Assembly (NCBI GenBank): GCA_903933995.1
Contig: CAIZMD010000693.1
Location: 1 to 32,382 of the forward strand
Direction: 5' to 3'
Source: an uncultured Bacteroidota bacterium
Lineage (GTDB): Bacteria; Bacteroidota; Bacteroidia; Chitinophagales; Chitinophagaceae
Length of the DNA stretch: 32,382 bases
This document shows positions 17,869 to 26,709 of the stretch, in pieces. The translations under genes were made by a program, and so were the position numbers. Positions within the stretch are counted from its first letter, which is position 1. The number at the start of each line of letters is the position of its first letter. Below the pieces are notes generated by a model. The model was not told the origin of the DNA and did not search any database. It saw only the letters and a list, made by a program, of their open reading frames with translations.

Positions 17869-19971
17869 CTAATTACTTGTTGTCCAAGACTGCAATCCAA
17901 TTAATGGTTGAACTACTGTTGAAGTTGATTTAACAAAATCTACTCTCACTGTTACTGGGGTTGAAGCAGCCAAGCCTGTTAGTTTTATTTGCAACTTTCC
18001 ATACCATTGATTAATAGAGTTCTTTCCTGCCATTATACCTGAAAATATTCCAGCCGTTTCTGTTAAATAATTAATTTGAGAAGTAGACCGATCTATTTTT
18101 TGAAAAACTGCAGTAGAGGGGGATTGAATAATGGCAAAAAATGTTTTTCCATTTTTTGACATAGTTGCGGTTTTCCCATTGGCACTAATGATAAGACCGT
18201 CAGTTGCTGGGCTATGCATTAACCAATAAACTGTTGAATTATTAATAGAAGGATTGAATTCATCCTGCACTGTAATTACGCCAGTAGTTCTATTTAACTT
18301 AATACCTCTTTTATATGAAGAAACATCTTTGCTATAGCATGTTTGTAGATCTGCAACATAAAAACCGCCAACGCCATCATTTGCTTTTGACAACATTGTT
18401 GCATTACCCAGAGGATTTTGTTCTGGTCTAGCATCGGGGTTAAATACAAGACAATTCTTCCCTTCTGTTCTAACTCGATAATAATAATATCTTCCACTAC
18501 TAGTAGCTAAATTGGTTGGCGAAGCAGTATATAAAGGTGCTGTAGTGTTAAAATAATCCGAAGGATATGGTGACTCTAAACCTAAATTTCCTTGTGCCCA
18601 GGTTTCTCCGATACCTTGAACAAAAAAACTACCAGCGTCTAAATGACCATGACTGGCATTATTATCGCCACCATGCATACCAACATACAAGGCATTATCA
18701 TTATTTGTATTTTCCTGTAAATACATATATTCAATCCCTTTCAAATATCCTTCTAATGGAAGATTAGTTGTACTTCCTTGTGAAACCAGTGATTTATCAT
18801 AGAATAGCAAGTCAGTCCAACCATTCATCTTTTCTGCATCTAGCGCATTTACAGATAAACAAGCATCGTAATGAGCTTTTGCCAAAGCGGCATTTTTGAA
18901 GTATTTAGAAAACCAGAAATAGGATAAAAATTTATTGGTTTTTCCAACATATAAATAATCATCTCCTATTGTGGCTGTTCCAACTGGTCCAGACATATAA
19001 TAAGGAAACCATCCAGTTTTTGCAAACCCCGCAATTTCGGCTAACCCGTAAGTTGTACTTAAACATCTTTTTAAACTTTCAAAAGCTAAAAAGGTGTTCG
19101 TCAAACCGTAACTCCAATAAGACATTCCTTCCTCACTTGCGCCATCAGGTTCTAAAGACTGCATGTATTTATTGATTCCATTGGCAGATTGAGCAATAAT
19201 GTTTGCATTAAATGTTGAATCAAATTCATATCCGGCAAGTGCTCCTATAATCATACCACCATGGCAGATTCCGTTCCAATTATCATTGGATAAATACCAT
19301 TTCCAAACTCCGGTATTGGTTTCAATTTGTGTTTTGCCGGGTTGCAAAACAAAATTTTTAATGCCAGTATACAACCTAAGCCTTTGAGTTGCAGTTAGGT
19401 AGTCGTATAACCCATCCAAAGCTATACCAGCTCCTTTTGCAGCAATTCCTGCATCCAAAAAATGTCTATTTGCTCCCCAATCAGGCCAAGAACACATAGC
19501 ATCTAATTGCTGCCAACAGCGTGCTGCATATCTACTATCCTTTGTAAACTGATAGGCAAGTACCAAGTATGGAAGTTGATCATTAGAAAAAGTATGAATA
19601 TTGCTGATTCTTAATCCTGCTGCGTCTAATCCATAAGTTAAAATGGGAGATGACAATAATGCATTGGCTTTAGCAATAATATTGTCATAAGTAGCTTTAG
19701 CAAAAGGATCAGACTGAACCAATATTTTAATTTGATCAATGTCTGCAGTAGAAAACAGTAGTCTGGGGTGAATGTCTTTCATCTTCATTCCAGTAAAGCA
19801 TTCAGAAATTGTAGCTGGGCTTACAGGAATTTTTGCAGAACTACTAAAAACCCCTCCTCCATTTGAAGGTGGGGGTGTGATAGTTGAATTAGTTGCAGGT
19901 GAAGAGTCCTTCTTATTACATGCTATTATAACTAAAGAGGATACTATAAAAACATATAAAATATTTTTCAT
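17869..19971 (-). CDS. Heparinase II/III-like polysaccharide lyase, lipoprotein (likely surface-anchored)
   Basis: Lipobox in MKNILYVFIVSSLVIIACNKKDSSPA, then HPRLLFSTADIDQIKIL; WGANRHFLDAGIAAKGAGIALDGL; 'NDNWNGICHGG'; 'YWSYG'; 'NNASHGHLDAGSFFVQ'. Clear paralog of the product of 12551..14476. Confidence 0.88.
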   Translation of the reverse strand: MKNILYVFIVSSLVIIACNKKDSSPATNSTITPPPSNGGGVFSSSAKIPVSPATISECFTGMKMKDIHPRLLFSTADIDQIKILVQSDPFAKATYDNIIAKANALLSSPILTYGLDAAGLRISNIHTFSNDQLPYLVLAYQFTKDSRYAARCWQQLDAMCSWPDWGANRHFLDAGIAAKGAGIALDGLYDYLTATQRLRLYTGIKNFVLQPGKTQIETNTGVWKWYLSNDNWNGICHGGMIIGALAGYEFDSTFNANIIAQSANGINKYMQSLEPDGASEEGMSYWSYGLTNTFLAFESLKRCLSTTYGLAEIAGFAKTGWFPYYMSGPVGTATIGDDYLYVGKTNKFLSYFWFSKYFKNAALAKAHYDACLSVNALDAEKMNGWTDLLFYDKSLVSQGSTTNLPLEGYLKGIEYMYLQENTNNDNALYVGMHGGDNNASHGHLDAGSFFVQGIGETWAQGNLGLESPYPSDYFNTTAPLYTASPTNLATSSGRYYYYRVRTEGKNCLVFNPDARPEQNPLGNATMLSKANDGVGGFYVADLQTCYSKDVSSYKRGIKLNRTTGVITVQDEFNPSINNSTVYWLMHSPATDGLIISANGKTATMSKNGKTFFAIIQSPSTAVFQKIDRSTSQINYLTETAGIFSGIMAGKNSINQWYGKLQIKLTGLAASTPVTVRVDFVKSTSTVVQPLIGLQSWTTSN

Positions 19972-19981
19972 GTTAGAAATT

Positions 19982-21781
19982 TTACCAACCAGGATTTTGA
20001 GTAATCAATCCATTACTTTTAGAAATCTCTGTAAAAGGGATAGGATACAAATACATTTTAGTAGTAAATACCCTTGGTTCCACTGTAAATCTTTGATAAG
20101 AAAAAGTTGATACTCCTGTTGATGTAACTCTCATGCCAGCGAGCGGAATTGATTCAGTCTGTTCTGCAATTTTCCATCTGCGAACATCAAAAAAACGATG
20201 CTCTTCAAATGCAAGTTCTACCCTTCTTTCATTTCTTATTCTATCTCTTAACTGAGCTTGAGATATTCCAGCAACAATAGCTGGCAAACCTGCTCTAGCC
20301 CTCACTAAATTAATAGCCTCTCGAGCAGATCTAACTGCAACTGAAGTACCTAAAACAGGTTTTGTTTCAGGTCCGAATGCTTCATTTGCCGCCTCAGCGT
20401 AATTTAAAAGTACTTCTGCAAAACGCATTAAAATCCATGCTTTTGCTCTTGTACCTCCCAAAGAAAGATTATAATTTTCAACACAAAACTTTCTTAAATA
20501 GTATCCTGTTGTAGTAGCTCCGTCTTTTGCACCAATTGCATCCGCCCCACCAGTAAAAGATTGAACAGTTCTAACTGTATTATCGGTATTTAATCCCATA
20601 GTCGACCCATTCAACACTACAATCCAACCTAAGCGTTGATCTCTGTATGCATATGGATTATTAGGATCATAACCTGACGCTGGATCGGAAATGGGCAATC
20701 CATTGGTACGCATTTCAAAAGCATCTAATAAATTTTGTGAAGGACAAGTAGCCCCTTCGCCACCATTTACCATTCCAACTGGATAATTAGCTCTTTCGAA
20801 TGTATTTGAATTAAGTTGAAATGGTCTTGTAAGAATGATACCTGAATTTATCCCTTTTCTTGGAGTCAAATTATTGGTGGTATTCTGTGCCATGAAAAGA
20901 TCTTTATATGCTGCATTCAAAAAGTTTACATGGGCACAATTGGGATCTGTAAAAATTTGCTGTGCTGCTTCAGCTGCTTTTTGCCAAAGTGCTATGTTAC
21001 CACTGGCATTATTTAAAGGACTCGCAGCATACAATAATGCTCGTAATTTTAAAGCAACTGCTGCTGGCTTTTCTATTCTTCCCAATCTATTATTATCTGA
21101 TCCAGCATCTCCTCTTCCAATAGTTTGACCTGCAGGGATTCCGTAATTGATATAATGATTGGTCAAGTCTAAATAAGAAGAATCACATTGTTCAACAATA
21201 TAATCAACGCACTGCTGGAATGAAGATCTTGAAACTCCAAACGCTTCATTTTCGTTAATGACATTTTTTATAATAGGTACACCCCCATATCGCTTTATCA
21301 ACTCCATATAGTAATACGCGCGTAAAAATCTAACTTCTGCTCTTAGTTTTATAAAATCGTCTACATCTAACACATAATTAGCCTTATTATTGATGGTGTC
21401 AACAACTAACAATTTTCTAAAATCTACTGTTTTTTCTAAAAACAAATTAGCGTGGCGTATGCCTCTATAATAAGTTGCCCATACATCATCCGGATTAGTA
21501 AATGGGTCCCAGGCTCCGGCATTAAAACGTTGTAAATTATTAAAGCGAGCATAATCTGCTTCATCTGATCCAGCAGCCAACAAGGCGTTTCCACCAAATC
21601 TATTCATTTGAGGTAGATAATCATATACACCCATTCCTAATGCTTTCAGGTTAGTAGGGCCAGAATTCAGGAATAGATCCTCACTAAAATTTTGTTGTAT
21701 TTGTGTATCTAAAAGATTCTTCTTACAAGCTGTAGAAAGCAAACTTGTAATTGCAATAATCAGGAGAATATTTTTTCTCAT
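19982..21781 (-). CDS. SusD/RagB-family nutrient-binding outer membrane lipoprotein (second pair)
   Basis: Lipobox MRKNILLIIAITSLLSTACKKNLLDTQ; 'EVRFLRAYYYMELIKRYGGVPII'; 'RIRNERRVELAFEEHRFFDVRRWK'; C-terminus 'NGLITQNPGW'. Confidence 0.97.
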   Translation of the reverse strand: MRKNILLIIAITSLLSTACKKNLLDTQIQQNFSEDLFLNSGPTNLKALGMGVYDYLPQMNRFGGNALLAAGSDEADYARFNNLQRFNAGAWDPFTNPDDVWATYYRGIRHANLFLEKTVDFRKLLVVDTINNKANYVLDVDDFIKLRAEVRFLRAYYYMELIKRYGGVPIIKNVINENEAFGVSRSSFQQCVDYIVEQCDSSYLDLTNHYINYGIPAGQTIGRGDAGSDNNRLGRIEKPAAVALKLRALLYAASPLNNASGNIALWQKAAEAAQQIFTDPNCAHVNFLNAAYKDLFMAQNTTNNLTPRKGINSGIILTRPFQLNSNTFERANYPVGMVNGGEGATCPSQNLLDAFEMRTNGLPISDPASGYDPNNPYAYRDQRLGWIVVLNGSTMGLNTDNTVRTVQSFTGGADAIGAKDGATTTGYYLRKFCVENYNLSLGGTRAKAWILMRFAEVLLNYAEAANEAFGPETKPVLGTSVAVRSAREAINLVRARAGLPAIVAGISQAQLRDRIRNERRVELAFEEHRFFDVRRWKIAEQTESIPLAGMRVTSTGVSTFSYQRFTVEPRVFTTKMYLYPIPFTEISKSNGLITQNPGW

Positions 21782-21819
21782 AACATTAATTGTTATAATA
21801 ATCGTTTAATAAAATATAA

Positions 21820-24705
21820 TTATAATTTAAGTGTGAATCCGAAATTGAAACTTTTCATTGGAGGATGTACAAAAGTGTTCATGATCTCAGGATCTACATT
21901 TATTTCATTAATATCATCTATAGTAAATAAATTATTGCCACTAAAGAAGAGTCGAACTGCATTCATTCCAGCTTTACTAGTAATCTTTTCCGGAATAGTA
22001 TAACCGATTTCTAAATTTTGAATTCGAACAAAGGAACCATTCCTTTGCCATAAAGTAGAAGCGCGATAATTATTATCATTTTGTATAGTAGTTAAGCGAG
22101 GGAATTTAGCATTATCACCCCTTGCAGGCGTCCAATAATTGTCTCTTACCCAAGGAGTAGGTTTTACACCTCCATTCAAAAATGGAATGATCATATTATT
22201 ATCCAATAAAGAAACAGTTCGCTTAGCTGCACCTTGAACAGTTACATTGAAATCAAACCCTTTATAATCTCCTCCCATATTAAAACCATAAAATATTTGG
22301 GGGAGAGCAGTATATCCAAAAGCTTTTCTATCACGATTATCAATCACACCATCACCATTCTGGTCTTTGTATTTAATGTCACCAGGTACAACAGTTCCAA
22401 ATAGTTGGGTAGGGCTTGCACTGATATCTGCTTTGTCTTTAAAAAATCCAAGAAATTCCAATACGAAGGGTTGATTAATTGGATTTCCTTTTGCAGCTAA
22501 ATATGGATCTGATGGAGTAGGTTCTGCAATATCAACTATTTGATTTTTAGTAAATGAAATATTACCGCCTGCATAAAAATTAAAAGCTCCAAATTTCTCT
22601 TTATACATTACTTCAATCTCAGCTCCAGTAGTTTTTGTTTTTCCTTTGTTTACACTGTTAAATGAAGCTCCCATAAGAGAAGGAGTATAGCTACTTGGGT
22701 TAAGGAAAATATCACTTCTATTTTCTTTAAAATAATCTACTGAAATTGATAAACTCTTGAAAATAACTGCTTCAAAACCAATATTAAATCTGGTAGCTTT
22801 TTCCCAAGTTACATTAGGGTTTGCTAAAGCACTTTGGTTAAACATTGGTGCATTTACACCTAAAGCATTACCAATTAAATAATTGCCAGTACCATTATAA
22901 TATTGATTGTAGATGAATCTTCCAGCATTTCCTGTATTGTCATTACCCAACAAACCAGCAGACGCTCTTAATTTAAGAAAATTAATAACATGCTGATTAG
23001 ACATAAACTTTTCATTACTCATTACCCAACCGGCAGATAATGCAGGGAAAACACCAAAACGATTGCCTTTTGGAAAATTTTCAGATCCACCATATGAAAC
23101 GTTTAAATCGGCAAAATAGCGTTGATTATAATTATAACCTACCCTACCCATAAAACGTTGCTTTGCATAGGGCATATCAGAACCATCACCATTGTATTTT
23201 TCTTGAAAATAAGTTAGTGATGAATAAATGCTATGCTTCCCAATTTTCTTTTCGTATTCTGCTCCACCTAATAAACTTGTTCTATTAAACTGATTACCAT
23301 TGCCCTGAGTTATAGTAAAGTTGTTATCCACCGTTCCTCGTGTAAAAATGTCGTACGGAATTATTCCAGGAGTAGTAACAAGGTCTAAACGCGGCACCAC
23401 TTCATCATAATATAAGGGTCGGGTTTTGTTATAGGTATCAAAGAAAAAATTGCTAAAGTTTAATTGCCAGAAAAATTTGAGGCCTTTTGTAATAAAGTCC
23501 ATATTGCCAATCAACTTAACATTAGCATCAATTGTTCTATCATTAATTGATTGAAATCCACGCTGCAAAATTGAAGCAGTAGGATTATCGGCGTAACCTT
23601 GTGCACCACCCCATTTTCCATTCTCTGTTTTAACGGCATATGGAGTAAATAATGTCATTGATCTCCATAAAGTATTTTCAGGCGTGTTAGGAAAATACTT
23701 ATCCATCATAGTTGCGCGAAGATTTGCCTGAGCGCTTAAAAAAGAGGTGATATTTACATTAAAGTTTGCACGTAAATTATATCTTTTAAGATTGTAATTG
23801 GAATTACTTGTTCTGTCATTATCAGTTCCCGCATATAACCCTTTATAATCGGCATAACCCATTGCCAAAAAATACTTTACATCCTTTTTACCACCGTTAA
23901 ATGATAAGGTATAATCTTGACTTAGTGCATTTGGACGAACTACTTGATCATACCAATTAACATCTGGGTATAAATAAGGAAATTGTTGATTTTTGAAGAA
24001 ATTGACAATTGAATCATTTCTAAAATAACCATCACGAATGGATCTTCCATCATTCACAATGCCAACATTGAATAATTCAGCATAGTCCCCGTTATTTACT
24101 ACTTCAGGAAGATATCTTGCAGAATGAATTCCAAAACGTGAACTAAAATTAATATTTGTTTTTTTTGATTCTGCACCTCTTTTAGTTGTGATTACTACAG
24201 CGCCATTTGCAGCATCCATTCCAAATTGTGCCAAAGCTGCTGCATCTTTTAATACAGTTACACTTTCAATTTCTTCAGGAAGTATTGTGAACCAATTAGA
24301 TTCAAACCCATCTACAAGTACCAATACACTATTATCTTGAAAGGTTTGTCTTCCTCTTACAAACAATGAAGGGTAATCTGTATTACCAGGTGACCCTCCA
24401 GATTGCTGAACATACAGACCACTTAATTGTCCAAATAAAGTATTACTTAAAAATGGTGTATTTATCCGTTTTAATGTTTCTCCGTTTACAGAAGAAACAG
24501 AACTTGTAATATATTTCCTTTGAACACGGTTAGCAAAGGGCACTTGAATAGTTTGATCTATAAAACTATTTTTTGAATTATTCCCATTCACTATTAGGGT
24601 ATCATTCTGTACCTGAGCTATGCTTTGTGCATCAACAGTATTTAATAATAGCGTAGAAAATAAAGGAATAAACAAAAAACGTTGCATATTGTAATAAAAA
24701 GCCAT
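21820..24705 (-). CDS. SusC/RagA-family TonB-linked outer membrane protein (second pair, short N-terminus)
   Basis: Plug 'GQLSGLYVQQSGGSPGNTDYPSLFVRGRQTFQDNSVLVLVDGFES...ESVTVLKDAAALAQFGMDAANGAVVITTKRG' and a TonB-dependent barrel ending 'PPMKSFNFGFTLKL'. No CarboxypepD_reg-like domain before the plug. Confidence 0.96.
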   Translation of the reverse strand: MAFYYNMQRFLFIPLFSTLLLNTVDAQSIAQVQNDTLIVNGNNSKNSFIDQTIQVPFANRVQRKYITSSVSSVNGETLKRINTPFLSNTLFGQLSGLYVQQSGGSPGNTDYPSLFVRGRQTFQDNSVLVLVDGFESNWFTILPEEIESVTVLKDAAALAQFGMDAANGAVVITTKRGAESKKTNINFSSRFGIHSARYLPEVVNNGDYAELFNVGIVNDGRSIRDGYFRNDSIVNFFKNQQFPYLYPDVNWYDQVVRPNALSQDYTLSFNGGKKDVKYFLAMGYADYKGLYAGTDNDRTSNSNYNLKRYNLRANFNVNITSFLSAQANLRATMMDKYFPNTPENTLWRSMTLFTPYAVKTENGKWGGAQGYADNPTASILQRGFQSINDRTIDANVKLIGNMDFITKGLKFFWQLNFSNFFFDTYNKTRPLYYDEVVPRLDLVTTPGIIPYDIFTRGTVDNNFTITQGNGNQFNRTSLLGGAEYEKKIGKHSIYSSLTYFQEKYNGDGSDMPYAKQRFMGRVGYNYNQRYFADLNVSYGGSENFPKGNRFGVFPALSAGWVMSNEKFMSNQHVINFLKLRASAGLLGNDNTGNAGRFIYNQYYNGTGNYLIGNALGVNAPMFNQSALANPNVTWEKATRFNIGFEAVIFKSLSISVDYFKENRSDIFLNPSSYTPSLMGASFNSVNKGKTKTTGAEIEVMYKEKFGAFNFYAGGNISFTKNQIVDIAEPTPSDPYLAAKGNPINQPFVLEFLGFFKDKADISASPTQLFGTVVPGDIKYKDQNGDGVIDNRDRKAFGYTALPQIFYGFNMGGDYKGFDFNVTVQGAAKRTVSLLDNNMIIPFLNGGVKPTPWVRDNYWTPARGDNAKFPRLTTIQNDNNYRASTLWQRNGSFVRIQNLEIGYTIPEKITSKAGMNAVRLFFSGNNLFTIDDINEINVDPEIMNTFVHPPMKSFNFGFTLKL

Positions 24706-24730
24706 AAAGAATCGTTTTATTAATTAATTT

Positions 24731-26689
24731 TTACCAACCTGGGTTTTGGACAATAAACCCTTTATTCACTTCATTTTGAGCAAAAGGGAAAAAATACATT
24801 TTATCTTCCCAAACTCGCGACTCAAAAGTTTCAATACGATAGGACAATAAATTATCATTCGCCAAACGTTGTGCGGGTGTTAATGCTGTAGTTGGATTTA
24901 CATATGGTGTACTACTATTTTCATACAAGAAAATTCTAGTAAACTGACCTTTCATTACGCCGTCATTGCTAGCAATTTTCCATCTTCTTACATCAAAAAA
25001 CCGATGCTCTTCTCCATATAATTCAACTGATCTTTCACGTTGAATATATTCTCTCGTTTTTGATTTATCACCATAAATAGAAGCATAAGTGGAATTACCC
25101 GGAGCTAAATCTGGCAATCCCCCTCTTTTTCTAATTACGTTAAGTGCAGTAAATATTTCTGCATTCGATGGGTTGATTTCATTTAGTGCTTCAGCATAAC
25201 CCAAATAAAATTCTGCTAAACGGAAAATAGGCCAATAGAAATTAGCGGTACCATTAACTTGATTAACTAAATTAATAAACTTCTTTTGATGTATTCCATT
25301 AGGTATTCCATTTCCTATTAAAGCAGTACCTGCTCCAATTTGAACAGTATTCCCTGTTAATCCTTTTTGTTTGTAAAGAAACTTAGCTGTATCACTCCCT
25401 CCTTGCGCAGGCATCAACCCAGTATTGGTGTAGGCAGACCCTGGCCACCATGCAACTGCTTGGAAACGTGGTTCCATTCGTTTCATGATTGATTTTAGTT
25501 GTGTAAAAGTTCCATCCGTTGGAATACTCACATCATTACCATTTACATCCCTAAATGTTTTAGTGATAAAATTCATTGGAAGGGCCATTACAGTATTACC
25601 CCAGGAAAAATATATAGGGCAACACCATCTTACTACATTAGCCCCACCAGCTTGTTGCCCATGAGATTTATCATAAAACAACAATTCTTTATTTCTTGGA
25701 TCAAGTGCTGCACCTGTAGCATAGTTATAACTTTCACTTTTTCCTAGTGACGCATCATCTAATAAAGAATACCCATTGCTTAGGGCCCAGTCCAAAACAG
25801 TTTTATGAGCATTCGCAGCCAAAATCCAACGATTAGGATCTGCGGAACCCATACAAACAAGGCTATCATTTGCACTTGAAACTGGAGGTGTATTGGTATT
25901 AACCAATGGACTAGCTGCCCACAATAAAGTAACCGCTTTAAGTGAAAGTGCTACGCCCTTATTTACTCTTCCAATATCAGAAGCCGGAAAATTATCTGGT
26001 AAATTAGGAATAGCTTCATCACAGCTTTTAATAATAAAATCAATGGTAGATTTTAAACTTCTTCTATTACCTGAAGGAATTACCTGAGCTTGGTTAACTC
26101 CATTAACTTCGTTGATTTGAACTATCGGCGTTTGATCAATGATTGGAATACCTCCATATCTAATCATCGCTTCATAATGCATTAAAGCTCTAAGTAGTTT
26201 TGCTTCTGCAATAGTTTGATCTCTAAGTTGGGCTGTCCAATTAATTGAACCAGTATTTCCAATAGGAACTTTACTTGCATTTTCAATATAAATGGATGCA
26301 TTTCGCATGCCAATTGTTACTCTATTATATGAAAATTCATCTTGAAATGAAGGGCCCCAAGTACCAGCATTAAATGCATTAGCTCTTCCTCCAGTACCAA
26401 ATTGATCGCCCTCATCACTAGCTGCTAATAATAGTCCATCCACACTACCTGCATCACTTAATCCAGATCCTCCATCACCTGTAGGAAATCCATTGATAAC
26501 ACAAGTTGCATATACATTCCAGAGAGCACGTTGTGCCGCATCTGGAGTGGTAAATACCGAATCAACCGTAATGATACTACCACTTGGTTGCTCAAGAAAC
26601 CTTTTACAAGAAGTATTGAACAATAAAATACACAACACAAGTACAGGTGCAACTTTAAAGTAAAATTTCATTTTAATATATTTTGGCAT
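24731..26689 (-). CDS. SusD/RagB-family nutrient-binding outer membrane lipoprotein (first pair)
   Basis: Lipobox 'VLCILLFNTSCKRFLEQPSG'; 'EAKLLRALMHYEAMIRYGGIPII'; 'REYIQRERSVELYGEEHRFFDVRRWK'; C-terminus 'KGFIVQNPGW'. The true start may be the internal Met at 26671. Confidence 0.97.
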   Translation of the reverse strand: MPKYIKMKFYFKVAPVLVLCILLFNTSCKRFLEQPSGSIITVDSVFTTPDAAQRALWNVYATCVINGFPTGDGGSGLSDAGSVDGLLLAASDEGDQFGTGGRANAFNAGTWGPSFQDEFSYNRVTIGMRNASIYIENASKVPIGNTGSINWTAQLRDQTIAEAKLLRALMHYEAMIRYGGIPIIDQTPIVQINEVNGVNQAQVIPSGNRRSLKSTIDFIIKSCDEAIPNLPDNFPASDIGRVNKGVALSLKAVTLLWAASPLVNTNTPPVSSANDSLVCMGSADPNRWILAANAHKTVLDWALSNGYSLLDDASLGKSESYNYATGAALDPRNKELLFYDKSHGQQAGGANVVRWCCPIYFSWGNTVMALPMNFITKTFRDVNGNDVSIPTDGTFTQLKSIMKRMEPRFQAVAWWPGSAYTNTGLMPAQGGSDTAKFLYKQKGLTGNTVQIGAGTALIGNGIPNGIHQKKFINLVNQVNGTANFYWPIFRLAEFYLGYAEALNEINPSNAEIFTALNVIRKRGGLPDLAPGNSTYASIYGDKSKTREYIQRERSVELYGEEHRFFDVRRWKIASNDGVMKGQFTRIFLYENSSTPYVNPTTALTPAQRLANDNLLSYRIETFESRVWEDKMYFFPFAQNEVNKGFIVQNPGW

Positions 26690-26709
26690 TGTACAATCGT
26701 TTTAAAATT

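Noticed and set aside
19982-26689. susCD duplication as recent tandem duplication or assembly artefact
   Set aside because: The two SusC and two SusD proteins are clearly divergent in sequence and domain content, so this is not a recent copy or misassembly.
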